From NCBI GenBank assembly GCA_003635195.1, contig PYIY01000100.1:1-52029 (forward strand): a DNA stretch of 52,029 nt. Direction: 5' to 3'. The notes beneath the pieces are model-generated. The model worked only from the letters and a program-made list of their open reading frames with translations, had not been told where the DNA came from and made no database searches. Numbering within the stretch: position 1 is the stretch's first letter; each line of letters starts with the position of its first letter. The stretch is from Candidatus Poribacteria bacterium (GTDB lineage: Bacteria > Poribacteria > WGA-4E > WGA-3G). The position numbers and the translations under genes were made by a program. Below are positions 25,500-33,855 of the stretch, one piece after another.

Positions 25500-26717
25500 T
25501 CAATACTGGTCTGGAACCCAGAAGATGACATTGCGTTTGGGAAACAGCGTCTCCAAGAACGCCGAGATTGCCGGAGATACCGAAGCGTCAGGTCTCACCT
25601 GTTCCCACCCTATTTCGCCGAACAGGAGTTGCCAAAAATCTGCTTCGGATAGATCAACCCCCAAGTCAACAGCATCAGCATCTTCAGGAACAATCTGTAG
25701 CGTGCCATCTGCATTGTGCCGTAACACTATCTGCTGGTTGTTGGGAGTCGGTAGTTTGACAGCAAGCGGCGCGAACGTTTCCTCGGCATCCGCAATTCGC
25801 GATTCCCATCCAACCACAAGGCGACGCAAAAGTATTGGCAGATCCACAGCATAGAGCATCATCTTTGACCGTTCTGTTTGGGTTACTGGATTGGCACACG
25901 CCGCTATCAGACGTTCCGCAAACAGATGCTGGGACGGAAATTTGACCTCTATCTTCTCAATCTTTTGTGCCTCACACGCTTCGAGAAGATAAGATACGAG
26001 TGCATTCAAAACCCCTGGGCTATTTGGGACACATCCTACTTCACGCACTTCCGCAGTTTTTTCGTCTATCTCATAGTTAAGATACCCGCTGATGTGTCCA
26101 TCTCGGCGCGCAACGACGGTCGGAAGGACACCCCGGATACGGCACGGTGCCATGTCCCAGTATGCACGCGTTCTCGCGATCGTTCCGCTCTGCTGTGCAT
26201 TCACAAGATCGTATAGGGCCGCCACAGCGTCTAAATCTGTTTCTGCGTTAAAGTCGGTTACCCGCCACTCCGATGGGGCCGCCGACCGTGCTGCTGAGTT
26301 GCATGCTACACTGAACCCGTGCATCGGAAAAGATGTCCATCCGAGCTGCCGGTAAAACGCTTCGGGGATGATAGTGAAAAGCACACCGAGGTCACATCCG
26401 ATTGTTTGTAGATAGCCAATAGTGTCCCGCATAAGCGCGGACGCGTACCCGACACCACGATAGTTCGGATGTGTGCAGACACCACCGATACCACCCATTG
26501 TCACAAGGGATTCACCGACCCGCATCCGCCGCTCCCAAACGCGTAAGGTGGACACAACCCTGTCGTTCACTACAACAACACGGGTCTGCGGAAGTCGATA
26601 ACTGCTATCCCCTTTCACATACTGCCAATAGCGTTCATGGCCATCGGGATTAAACGCCACGCAGCTAAGCTCAACAACCTGCTCTAATTCTGATTCACGA
26701 ACGCCTCTAATTTCCAT
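25500..26717 (-). CDS. Eis-like GNAT N-acetyltransferase
   Basis: 405 residues, the length of the Eis family. The acetyl-CoA loop is 'V-C-T-H-P-N-Y-R-G-V-G-Y' (80-91). After the first GNAT domain comes a second GNAT-like domain and a C-terminal SCP2-like region ('V-D-L-S-E-A-D-F-W-Q-L-L-F-G'), the Eis arrangement. Eis proteins acetylate amines, including aminoglycosides and host or peptide lysines; the substrate here is unknown. No clear ribosome site lies before the ATG (an A/T-rich leader). It is upstream of, and likely cotranscribed with, the orphan methyltransferase. Cytoplasmic. Confidence 0.82.
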   Translation of the reverse strand: MEIRGVRESELEQVVELSCVAFNPDGHERYWQYVKGDSSYRLPQTRVVVVNDRVVSTLRVWERRMRVGESLVTMGGIGGVCTHPNYRGVGYASALMRDTIGYLQTIGCDLGVLFTIIPEAFYRQLGWTSFPMHGFSVACNSAARSAAPSEWRVTDFNAETDLDAVAALYDLVNAQQSGTIARTRAYWDMAPCRIRGVLPTVVARRDGHISGYLNYEIDEKTAEVREVGCVPNSPGVLNALVSYLLEACEAQKIEKIEVKFPSQHLFAERLIAACANPVTQTERSKMMLYAVDLPILLRRLVVGWESRIADAEETFAPLAVKLPTPNNQQIVLRHNADGTLQIVPEDADAVDLGVDLSEADFWQLLFGEIGWEQVRPDASVSPAISAFLETLFPKRNVIFWVPDQY

Positions 26718-26848
26718 ATTTTTTATTTTTTAAAGATCGGGTTTCTGCTCCGATTTTTCAGGGTTTCTGATTAGTCTCAGCAACATTTGTTGCGATTGCA
26801 TTCTTTGCGTCTCAACATGCCAAACTTCTCTGAGGAAAAAGTAATAAC

Positions 26849-27898
26849 TTATTGCATTGAGAAAATGACACCTAACGCCTCATTCGGCGTTTGAATTAAT
26901 TTCTCGCATGCCTCGGAGGCTTGGTCAATTGGCACAATATCCGTAATCAACGGGTTCACCTGAATTTTGCCTTCGGACATCAGGCGCAGCGATAACTCTA
27001 AGTTGCGTTGTGTGGGCCACGGAACAAATACGGGTGGGTAATCCGCACCGTGTTCATAATCTTCGTCGTGGTAACCAGGCCCCGTCCGCGCCGCACTGAT
27101 AACATCCACATTGCCAAGTCCTGCTGCAAAGCCGTGCGTAATGCTCGCACCACCGACGATGACAATCCGCCCCATCTTGTGCGTATCGGGTGCTGTCTTC
27201 AGCATTGCACGGATCTGCTGAAACGCGCTGGTTGCATCACCACCGAAAGCGATAATTCCGCAATCCATGCCATAACCGTTAGTGAACCCCTCTGCGATGG
27301 GAATCGGATCCGTTTCGGATACGTTTACAGCGCAGTGGACTCCCGCGTTCTCGGCAATACCTATTCGCAACGGCAGTCGGTCTAAACCGATAACATAGGC
27401 ACCCGCGGTTTTGGCGATTTGACACGCAAATTGCCCAACAATGCCTAAACCCGCAACCACAACATTTTCGCCAATACGGATACGTCCACGTTGCACGGCA
27501 TGCAGGGCGGTTGCCGCGAGATGAATAGACGCGGCTTCCTCATCAGTGACATCATCAGGAACCTTCGCGCATAGGTTGTGTGGCACACAAGCGGACGTAG
27601 CATGTAGTGCATAGCCGCCGCCCATACCAGCCACCCGATCGCCGATCTCAAATTCGTCGCAATCGCCTTCCGTACCGATAACAACACCCGCATTTGTATA
27701 TCCAAACGGACGCTGCCGCGCTTCGGAGCCTGGATGCTCGCGGTGTCGTTTGACACCACCGAGTTCTGTACCGGGACTCACCATCGAAGCACGGACTTCA
27801 ATCAACAGCTGCCCGGGTTTCGGTGCAGGCGTTTCCTGTTTGTCCGTCCAGATGCGTCCCGCCTCATTCATCATCACAACTTTTCTCGTTTTACTCAT
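26849..27898 (-). CDS. Zinc-independent MDR-type dehydrogenase
   Basis: 349 residues of the medium-chain dehydrogenase superfamily. The nucleotide site is 'G-L-G-I-V-G' (150-155). The catalytic-zinc motif (G-x-C-x-x-D and G-H-E) is missing; in its place is 'S-M-V-S-P-G-T-E-L-G-G' (38-48), as in the zinc-less members of the sugar-dehydrogenase and bi-domain oxidoreductase branch. No structural-zinc Cys cluster is seen. It probably oxidises or reduces a sugar-like alcohol with NAD(P), but the substrate cannot be named. The gene stands between the Eis-like gene (131 bases downstream) and a PhyH gene (102 bases upstream), all on the minus strand. Confidence 0.82.
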   Translation of the reverse strand: MSKTRKVVMMNEAGRIWTDKQETPAPKPGQLLIEVRASMVSPGTELGGVKRHREHPGSEARQRPFGYTNAGVVIGTEGDCDEFEIGDRVAGMGGGYALHATSACVPHNLCAKVPDDVTDEEAASIHLAATALHAVQRGRIRIGENVVVAGLGIVGQFACQIAKTAGAYVIGLDRLPLRIGIAENAGVHCAVNVSETDPIPIAEGFTNGYGMDCGIIAFGGDATSAFQQIRAMLKTAPDTHKMGRIVIVGGASITHGFAAGLGNVDVISAARTGPGYHDEDYEHGADYPPVFVPWPTQRNLELSLRLMSEGKIQVNPLITDIVPIDQASEACEKLIQTPNEALGVIFSMQ

Positions 27899-27964
27899 TT
27901 TTAATTAGGCCCTAACGGGAGCTATCAGGCAGGTTTTAGCAGGGCCTCCTCCGTGATAAAATCC

Positions 27965-27988
27965 GCCATGCGGCCGTTGTTGCATGGC
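27965..27988 (-). terminator. Hairpin after the PhyH gene
   Basis: GCCATGC (27965-27971) pairs with GCATGGC (27982-27988). On the minus strand, the direction of the PhyH gene that ends at 28001, the stem is followed by GGATTTTATC, a weak T-run. A partial terminator is possible. Confidence 0.35.
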
Positions 27989-28000
27989 TGCCATCTTTGG

Positions 28001-28981
28001 CTAAGCTTTTGATGTTTTTCGGTAAGGCTCCAGATCAATCCCCGGATATGCCACTTCAAGACGTGCAAGAGCTTCCGGCGTATAGTAAGCATCGCCAGGC
28101 GCGGGCCACCCTAAAACACGTCGGACATCCGGAGTCGTTTGCGCGACAAATTTCATGTACTGTGGCGTGCCCCAACCGGGCACCGGACGCGTCGTTTTGC
28201 ACCAATCGTCATTATCGGCGCGATGGAAGTGATACCCCATCCACCCGCGTTGTCTGCTTTTGTTCTCAAACGGTTGTGCGGCGTGAACCAAGTAACTGGA
28301 CCGGAACGATACACTCCCCGCTTTCGCCGTAAGCGGAACCGGATCCCCGAGTTCTTCTTTAAACTCACGCAGATCAGGAATCCCCATTCCGCCCGCTCTA
28401 CCCGGATACTTCACCCATATTTTATCCAACTGGTTCTGTGAACCCGGACAGACAAGCATCGGCGCACCGTCCAATTCGATGTCGTGTACGAAGATAGCGG
28501 TCAAAACATATCCGTAGCGTTGCCAATCCGGATGTGGTGGCAAGGGTGAGTTCGTCGCGTTGTCAATGTGGTAACCCTGCCACGGATGTTCACTATGACG
28601 GCTATCGGTGAGTCCCTCTCGGAAGAAGATTTGCCCATAACCGAGCCGAATTTCTTCTGTATCTAAGAGCTGCTTTGCAATCGCCAGATAAGCCTCGTTT
28701 TCGATGAGTTTATCCACGGCTTCCAACCCTGTCGGGAAATGCACCGCCTTCCCAAAGGGACCCGCCAGGCGTTGCATATCACTGTGCTTCTCATAGGCAC
28801 TTTTTAACGCTTCGGGTTGCGCACCCCATTTCGCGTGATATTCGGTGTAAGTCAAACCATCGTAAGCGTTACGTTCAATCTCTTCAAGGGCGGGTGCGAT
28901 CACTTCCTGTGGAAACACATTGGGCACCACGATGATTCCATCCCGTTTCCATGTTGACAGTTGTTCCGTCGTCAGTTGCAT
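28001..28981 (-). CDS. Phytanoyl-CoA dioxygenase (PhyH) family oxygenase
   Basis: 326 residues from ATG at 28981, chosen because GGAGGT sits seven bases upstream and the family N-terminus 'W-K-R-D-G-I-I-V-V-P-N-V-F' begins just after; a frame-open extension to 29143 overlaps the RmlB-like gene and is not supported. Iron ligands: H138/D140 in 'G-Y-H-I-D-N' and H233 in 'S-Y-L-V-H-A-A-Q-P', with R243 or R245 for 2-oxoglutarate. 'P-W-Q-G-Y-H-I-D-N-A-T-N-S-P-L-P-P' marks a different subgroup from the other two PhyH proteins here. It starts 4 bases after the RmlB-like gene ends, so both share a transcript. Confidence 0.88.
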   Translation of the reverse strand: MQLTTEQLSTWKRDGIIVVPNVFPQEVIAPALEEIERNAYDGLTYTEYHAKWGAQPEALKSAYEKHSDMQRLAGPFGKAVHFPTGLEAVDKLIENEAYLAIAKQLLDTEEIRLGYGQIFFREGLTDSRHSEHPWQGYHIDNATNSPLPPHPDWQRYGYVLTAIFVHDIELDGAPMLVCPGSQNQLDKIWVKYPGRAGGMGIPDLREFKEELGDPVPLTAKAGSVSFRSSYLVHAAQPFENKSRQRGWMGYHFHRADNDDWCKTTRPVPGWGTPQYMKFVAQTTPDVRRVLGWPAPGDAYYTPEALARLEVAYPGIDLEPYRKTSKA

Positions 28982-28985
28982 GAGG

Positions 28986-30020
28986 TTACCTCCCTGTGAA
29001 CTTTTCCCATTTATCCTCTTGAACCACTTCACTATTTGCTTTCTGTTGAATCGCCTGCCACCATTCCTGATTTTCGACGTACCACTGAATCGTCTCACGC
29101 ATCCCATCTTCAAATTCAATAACCGGTTCCCATCCGACATCACGAGCGATCTTCCCTGAATCTAATAGGTACCGACAATCGTGTCCGGGACGGTCAGGGA
29201 CATAAGTTTTCAACGCCTGCGGTTTGTCAAGAACATCCAAAATAAAATCGCTAATCTCCTCAATGCTTTTCTCCACACCACTCCCGACGTTGTAAGTTTC
29301 ACCGATTTTGCCGTGCTTAATCACCGCTGCCACTGCTCGACAGTGGTCTTCAACATGTAACCACTCTCGGCGGTTATGGCTGCTTCGGTAGAGCGTTAGG
29401 GATAAATTCTGGATCGCATTCGTTGTGAAGAGCGGAATAAGTTTTTCTGGATGCTGGTAGGGACCGTAGTTGTTGGCACAATTAGAGATCGTTATCGGCA
29501 TACTGAAACTGTGAAAATAGGCATTCACGAGATGATCGGCTGCTGCTTTGGAGGCGTTATAGGGCGTCTGTGGACGATAGGGCGCGTTCTCACTAAATGC
29601 ATCCGGTGAGTCCAACGGCAGTTCGCCGTACACCTCGCATGTCGAAATATGATGAAATCGCTGCACATCATATTTTCGTGCTGTATCTAACAATATCTGG
29701 GTACCCATCACGTTTGTTTCAAAGAAACGTCGTGGATGCAGAATGGCACGGCTATTGTGCGATTCCGCAGCGAAATTGACAATCACATCGGGTTTCTCTT
29801 TCTTCAAGACCTCTTCCACGAACCCAGTATCCAGAATGTCACCATGAGCAAATGTGTAACGTTTCGGGTAATGCGCTGCTATATCCAACAAGTTGGAGAG
29901 ATTTCCAGCATACGTCAGGCGGTCAAGGTTAACAACGGCATCGTCCGAATGGTGCTGCAGCCAATATCGGATGAAGTTGGTGCCGATAAACCCAGCACCA
30001 CCAGTAACCAGTAATTTCAT
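28986..30020 (-). CDS. RmlB-like dTDP-glucose 4,6-dehydratase homologue
   Basis: 344 residues, extended SDR fold. 'T-G-G-A-G-F-I-G' (6-13) binds NAD, and Y154-x-x-x-K158 is the catalytic pair. The whole length follows RmlB ('N-L-D-R-L-T-Y-A-G-N', 'N-F-A-A-E-S-H', 'R-E-W-L-H-V-E-D-H-C', 'D-R-P-G-H-D'). The dehydratase motif S-T-D-E-V-Y-G reads S-T-C-E-V-Y-G (126-132), so the proton-donor Asp is Cys. No rmlA, rmlC or rmlD is nearby, and the partner gene is a PhyH oxygenase, so a rhamnose role is uncertain; a modified nucleotide-sugar or oxidised product is possible. A TTG three bases upstream is an alternative start. Confidence 0.82.
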   Translation of the reverse strand: MKLLVTGGAGFIGTNFIRYWLQHHSDDAVVNLDRLTYAGNLSNLLDIAAHYPKRYTFAHGDILDTGFVEEVLKKEKPDVIVNFAAESHNSRAILHPRRFFETNVMGTQILLDTARKYDVQRFHHISTCEVYGELPLDSPDAFSENAPYRPQTPYNASKAAADHLVNAYFHSFSMPITISNCANNYGPYQHPEKLIPLFTTNAIQNLSLTLYRSSHNRREWLHVEDHCRAVAAVIKHGKIGETYNVGSGVEKSIEEISDFILDVLDKPQALKTYVPDRPGHDCRYLLDSGKIARDVGWEPVIEFEDGMRETIQWYVENQEWWQAIQQKANSEVVQEDKWEKFTGR

Positions 30021-30137
30021 CAATCATGAATTCCCTTCCGTGAAGTCGAACGAATGCCTCTATCTTATCAAAATAGAGGCAGCCTGTCAATCTAAATTCG
30101 TTTTCGGATGAACGGATTGCCGCTACGAAAAAAATTG

Positions 30138-30166
30138 TTGACAAATAATTGTAAATATTGTAAAAT
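30138..30166 (+). promoter_or_regulatory. Sigma70-type promoter, TTGACA-17-TAAAAT
   Basis: TTGACA (30138-30143), a 17-base spacer, and TAAAAT (30161-30166), 74 bases before the aldo/keto reductase ATG, in the gap divergent from the RmlB-like gene. Confidence 0.8.
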
Positions 30167-30239
30167 AGAGAGCAATTCCGAATCGTAGCACTTTCTAAGC
30201 GCAGGGGCGCGTGTCTCATGGCTTTGCGAAGGAACAATA

Positions 30240-31178
30240 ATGCGCCAACGTAAATTAGGAAACACAGGACTCACCGTCTCTGAAATCGGCATGGGAACAT
30301 GGGAACTCGGAGGACGTGAATGGGGAGACATCAGTGAAACAGACGCTGTTGATCTCCTCCGATACGCCTTTGAAAGCGGTGTCACCTACTACGATACAGC
30401 AGATCAATACGGCGGTGGACGCGCAGAACGGTTACTCGGCGAGGCTTTTTCAGCACTCGGTAATAGAGTCGTCATCGCAACGAAACTCGGCTATGAATTA
30501 GACTCTGATGGCTGGATTAGCCACGGATGGGATCACCCGTCGTTCAATGTTTCACCCGAATACATTCGATCAGCGGTTGAAGGAAGTCTTACACGATTGA
30601 AAAGGGATGTCATAGACATCTACCAATTCCATTCACCACCGCCTGCATCGGAATGGGATGATGCATTCGGCGCAATGGAAGACCTCAAAACCGAAGGCAA
30701 AATCCGATTTTATGGGTTGGCTCTCGGTAGTGAGACAGACGCACTGAAAGCGATAGCAGAAACCGGTATATCTTCGCTGATGCTCACCTACAACATCCTT
30801 ACCCAAGGAATGGCAGCATCAGTGATGGAGACCGCCGCTGAAAAAGGCATCGCTGTTGTCGTCCGACAGCCGCTGTCGTCAGGTCTGCTTTCTGGACAAC
30901 TCGGAGCAGATACTGTGTTTGCGGAAAACGACTATCGGAAAACTTGGTCCCGTGAGAAATTTCTCGCGGATTTAGAACGGGTGGAACAGGTGAAGTCAAT
31001 CGTCGGAGATAAGGCGCAAAGCCTCCCACAAGCCGCCCTTAAATTTATCTTGGCGCATCCAGCTGTCTCTTGTGTGGTCCCGGGAATGATGACCCCGACG
31101 CAAGTTGACGATGGTGTGGGGACTTCAGGGGCAACCCCGTTGCCTGCCATAGTCTTAGACCAATTACGAGACAATTAG
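30240..31178 (+). CDS. Aldo/keto reductase
   Basis: 312 residues. The catalytic tetrad is complete: D52, Y57, K82 and H131 ('Y-D-T-A-D-Q-Y', 'A-T-K-L-G-Y', 'Y-Q-F-H-S'). The fold is the (beta/alpha)8 AKR barrel using NADP(H); 'N-T-G-L-T-V-S-E-I-G-M-G-T-W' is the typical N-terminus. The substrate is probably a sugar or aldehyde and not readable. AAGGA lies six bases before the ATG, and a near-perfect promoter lies further up. The gene for a thiamine-binding protein starts 11 bases downstream and is likely cotranscribed. Confidence 0.9.
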   Translation: MRQRKLGNTGLTVSEIGMGTWELGGREWGDISETDAVDLLRYAFESGVTYYDTADQYGGGRAERLLGEAFSALGNRVVIATKLGYELDSDGWISHGWDHPSFNVSPEYIRSAVEGSLTRLKRDVIDIYQFHSPPPASEWDDAFGAMEDLKTEGKIRFYGLALGSETDALKAIAETGISSLMLTYNILTQGMAASVMETAAEKGIAVVVRQPLSSGLLSGQLGADTVFAENDYRKTWSREKFLADLERVEQVKSIVGDKAQSLPQAALKFILAHPAVSCVVPGMMTPTQVDDGVGTSGATPLPAIVLDQLRDN

Positions 31179-31189
31179 GGAAAGAGATT

Positions 31190-31495
31190 ATGAAGGTTAT
31201 TGCGGATCTCTGTGTTGTTCCGATGGGTGTCGGCGTTTCGGTCTCAAAATACGTCACTGCGTGCGAGAAGGTGTTGAAAGAAGCAGGTTTGGAAACGAAG
31301 CTACACGCTTACGGTACGAATATCGAAGGCGATTGGGATACCGTGTTTACAGCAATCCGGCGGTGTCATGAGGTCGTTCATGAGATGGGCGCGCCCCGAA
31401 TCACAACGACGCTTAAGTTCGGCACTCGGATTGACAGAAAACAGACGATGGAAGACAAGGTTATCAGTGTCCAAAATCAGTTGGAAAGAGAATAA
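31190..31495 (+). CDS. MTH1187-family thiamine-binding protein (DUF77)
   Basis: 101 residues, the usual size. The pattern 'A-D-L-C-V-V-P-M-G-V-G-V-S-V-S-K-Y-V' and 'L-H-A-Y-G-T-N-I-E-G-D-W-D-T-V-F' fits the MTH1187/YqgV family, ferredoxin-like proteins that form tetramers and bind thiamine or a pyrimidine part of it in the cytoplasm. It lies 11 bases after the aldo/keto reductase gene with GGGAAAGAG upstream, so an operon is likely, though the link between the two functions is not evident. A promoter for the next, unrelated, gene starts 42 bases after its stop. Confidence 0.85.
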   Translation: MKVIADLCVVPMGVGVSVSKYVTACEKVLKEAGLETKLHAYGTNIEGDWDTVFTAIRRCHEVVHEMGAPRITTTLKFGTRIDRKQTMEDKVISVQNQLERE

Positions 31496-31537
31496 CTGAT
31501 AGACGTTTTCAAATTTAAATTTAATTGAAAAATATGT

Positions 31538-31566
31538 TTGACATTTTTGGTAACTTGTGCTAATCT
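31538..31566 (+). promoter_or_regulatory. Sigma70-type promoter, TTGACA-17-TAATCT
   Basis: TTGACA (31538-31543), 17 bases, TAATCT (31561-31566) preceded by TGTGC as an extended -10. It drives the secreted protein gene at 31602, giving a leader of about 30 bases. Confidence 0.8.
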
Positions 31567-31601
31567 ATCTCGTTAGTTGAATATAAGGAGGATAAACTCA
31601 A

Positions 31602-32294
31602 ATGAAAAGTAGATTTATGATGCTGGCAGTGTGTGCTATCGGATTATTATTCACCGCACAATTTGCGACTGCTATAGATAAGATTGAAGGTCCTTGGTAT
31701 TGGATGATTACCGAGAGTCCCATTGGCGGCGGTGGTGCCGCCGTGACAGATGTCGACGGGATCAAGGACGCAACGAAGGGTAAGCTGACCGAGGAAAAGG
31801 TCGCGAAAGAGGGAATTACCGATAAGGTCATGAAGGTCAAATTTGCCGAAAATTACAAATGGACCGAGGGAGAAATCGCCGCAGTCGGTGGGAACAACAT
31901 TAACGACACGCTCCTAAAGATTAAGTTGGGTCCCGGAGGCGATATCAATGACCACTGTTCCTACGCCGTGATCAACGCTGTATCAAAGGCTACCAAGAGT
32001 GGCGTTGAAGCTAAGGTCGGCAGCGATGATTCCATTAAAGTATGGTTTGGCGGCAAAGAGGTCTGGAAAAACGCTGTTAACCGCGGTGCCGGCAACTTTC
32101 AAGACACTTTTAAGGTTAACATTAAAAAAGGTGCTAACGTCTTAATGGTGAAAGTGTGCGAACGCGGTGGCGGTTGGAGCATGTTCGTCGGTATCGACGC
32201 AGATTTGGACTACAACCTGAAGTTCAAAGGACTACCCGTTGAACCCGCCGGGAAACTGGCGACGCAATGGGCGGAAGTCAAACGCGCTTACTAA
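31602..32294 (+). CDS. Secreted beta-sandwich protein with conserved C-terminal tail
   Basis: 230 residues. Signal peptide 1-24 (cleavage near A-T-A). The body is one ~180-residue unit beginning 'K-I-E-G-P-W-Y-W-M-I' and including 'K-V-G-S-D-D-S-I-K-V-W-F-G-G-K-E-V-W' and 'V-N-R-G-A-G-N-F-Q-D-T-F-K-V-N-I-K-K-G-A-N-V-L-M-V-K-V', the pattern of PA14/galactose-binding-like sandwiches in which an Asp pair holds Ca or sugar. It ends with VEPAGKLATQWAEVK plus three residues, the shared tail. AAGGAGG precedes the ATG. The next gene holds two copies of the same unit. No enzyme motif is seen; likely surface or matrix protein. Confidence 0.75.
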   Translation: MKSRFMMLAVCAIGLLFTAQFATAIDKIEGPWYWMITESPIGGGGAAVTDVDGIKDATKGKLTEEKVAKEGITDKVMKVKFAENYKWTEGEIAAVGGNNINDTLLKIKLGPGGDINDHCSYAVINAVSKATKSGVEAKVGSDDSIKVWFGGKEVWKNAVNRGAGNFQDTFKVNIKKGANVLMVKVCERGGGWSMFVGIDADLDYNLKFKGLPVEPAGKLATQWAEVKRAY

Positions 32295-32304
32295 AGTCGT
32301 AAGA

Positions 32305-32328
32305 GATCTCGATTCGGAGATCGTTTTT
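32305..32328 (+). terminator. Intrinsic terminator after the single-unit secreted gene
   Basis: GATCTC (32305-32310) pairs with GAGATC (32317-32322) around a 6-base loop and is followed by GTTTTT. It lies 11 bases after the stop codon and separates the two secreted-protein genes. Confidence 0.65.
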
Positions 32329-32457
32329 ATCGATTAAAACTTCACAAAATTTTTTGTGCTTGATTTAATTAGGGTATATTTGATATACTACGCGAAAGTG
32401 GTTGTCCTATCTTTACAAGCAGCGGCGTAATATTGTAGCCATGATCTCCGAATCGAG
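32308..32457. repeat. Perfect 15-bp inverted repeat spanning terminator and next leader
   Basis: CTCGATTCGGAGATC (32308-32322) recurs as its exact reverse complement GATCTCCGAATCGAG (32443-32457). One arm is in the terminator of the upstream gene, the other in the untranslated leader of the downstream gene, whose promoter lies between the arms. Confidence 0.75.
32360..32389 (+). promoter_or_regulatory. Promoter, TTGATT-18-TATACT, with long leader
   Basis: TTGATT (32360-32365), an 18-base spacer, and TATACT (32384-32389). It would give a leader of about 140 bases before the two-unit secreted gene, containing one arm of the 15-bp inverted repeat. Confidence 0.6.
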
Positions 32458-32536
32458 GCGCAATCGGACTCACAAGAATGGGCAACACTGATTTCACTTT
32501 GATTGATAAAGTTAAAAAATTAATTGGAGGATTTCC

Positions 32537-33763
32537 ATGTATAGGAAACTATTTACAATAGGGTTAGCATGTCTCATAGCACTTTTTGCCATGACAATGA
32601 CGGCTAATGCCCAAGACAAAATTACCGGTCCATGGCTCTGGATGATCGCACCCACCGAGGCTAACCAAGGCGGCGCAAATTCCACCGATGTAGATTCACT
32701 CTCTGAAGCCAGTGGTGGTGATGTTACCGAGGACGGTGTCGCAGCAAACGGTGCTAACGAAGGTGACAAAGTCGGTGATTTAGTGTGGACGCTTGGCGAA
32801 ATTGCCGATACCGGTGGTAACAACGTCAACGATCTTGTCAACGAGATCGGCTTGGGTGAAGGCGATGTTAACGACCATTCGTCCTACGCACTTATCACGC
32901 TTGAATCCGACTCTGATCAGAGCGGCGTGGATATGAAAGTTGGCAGCGATGACTCCATCAAAGTCTGGCTCAACGGTGAAGTTGTTCATAACAACCCTGT
33001 CAACCGCGGTGCTGGTAATTTTCAGGACACATTTCAAGTTGACATTAAAACAGGTGATAATGTTTTACTCGTCAAAGTCAGTGAACGTGGCGGCGGTTGG
33101 AGCATGTTTGTCGGTGTCGATGCCGATGTCAATGCTGTTTATAAGGCATTTCCAGCGCCTGTAGCCGGAAAAATTACCGGTCCATGGCTCTGGATGATCG
33201 CACCCACTGAAACCGGCCAAGGCGGCGCAAATTCCACCGATGTGGATTCACTCGCTGAAGCCAGTGGTGGTGATGTTACCGAAGAGATGGTCTCAATAAA
33301 CGGTGCTAACGAAGGCGATGCTGTCGGTGATTTGGTGTGGACGGTCGGTGAGATTTCCGAAAGCGGCGGCAACAACGTCAACGATCTTGTCAACGAGATC
33401 GGCTTGGGTGAAGGCGATGTCAACGACCATTCGGTTTATGGGCTGATTATCCTTGAAGCCGCCGAAGATCAGATGAACGTTCCGGCGAAAGTCGGTAGCG
33501 ATGACTCCGTCAAAGTCTGGTTCAACGGTGAAGTTGTCCATAACAACCCTGTCAACCGTGGTGCTGGCAACTTCCAAGATGATTTCAAAGTTAACCTCGT
33601 AGCAGGCGCTAATGTCCTGTTAGTGAAGGTGAGTGAGCGCGGTGGCGGTTGGAGTTTGTTCGCCGGTGTCGGCGGTACGTGGGAAATCCGTCAGAATCAG
33701 TTCGTTTCCGTCGAACCCGCTGGTAAACTCTTCACAACTTGGGGAAGTTTGAAAGCTAAGTAA
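32537..33763 (+). CDS. Secreted protein with two tandem beta-sandwich units and C-terminal tail
   Basis: 408 residues. Signal peptide 1-25 (cleavage after N-A-Q or A-N-A). Two units of ~184 residues follow, each opening K-I-T-G-P-W-L-W-M-I-A-P-T (28 and 212) and containing 'K-V-G-S-D-D-S-I/V-K-V-W' and 'N-N-P-V-N-R-G-A-G-N-F-Q-D'. They are near-identical in DNA over long runs at a 552-base period, so duplication is recent. The protein ends VEPAGKLFTTWGSLKAK, the tail seen on the other secreted proteins. GGAGG lies before the ATG. It is a paralogue of the preceding single-unit gene. Acidic with many Asp/Asn, suggesting Ca binding. Confidence 0.78.
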   Translation: MYRKLFTIGLACLIALFAMTMTANAQDKITGPWLWMIAPTEANQGGANSTDVDSLSEASGGDVTEDGVAANGANEGDKVGDLVWTLGEIADTGGNNVNDLVNEIGLGEGDVNDHSSYALITLESDSDQSGVDMKVGSDDSIKVWLNGEVVHNNPVNRGAGNFQDTFQVDIKTGDNVLLVKVSERGGGWSMFVGVDADVNAVYKAFPAPVAGKITGPWLWMIAPTETGQGGANSTDVDSLAEASGGDVTEEMVSINGANEGDAVGDLVWTVGEISESGGNNVNDLVNEIGLGEGDVNDHSVYGLIILEAAEDQMNVPAKVGSDDSVKVWFNGEVVHNNPVNRGAGNFQDDFKVNLVAGANVLLVKVSERGGGWSLFAGVGGTWEIRQNQFVSVEPAGKLFTTWGSLKAK

Positions 33764-33800
33764 CGCCTCAGTTTTACACGAGGACTTGTGTCTCGTAAAG

Positions 33801-33846
33801 AAAAAAAAGGACGCAGCTGAAATATATCGGCTGCGTCCTTTTCTTT
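33801..33846. terminator. Bidirectional intrinsic terminator
   Basis: AAGGACGCAGC (33807-33817) pairs perfectly with GCTGCGTCCTT (33830-33840). An A-run precedes it and TTTTCTTTT follows, so it can end transcription of the secreted gene on the plus strand and of the sugar isomerase-like gene on the minus strand, which converge here. Confidence 0.9.
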
Positions 33847-33855
33847 TAGGTTTAT

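Noticed and set aside
28982..29143. N-terminal extension of the third PhyH protein
   Set aside because: It lies inside the RmlB-like gene, is basic and unlike the family, and the internal ATG has a strong ribosome site.
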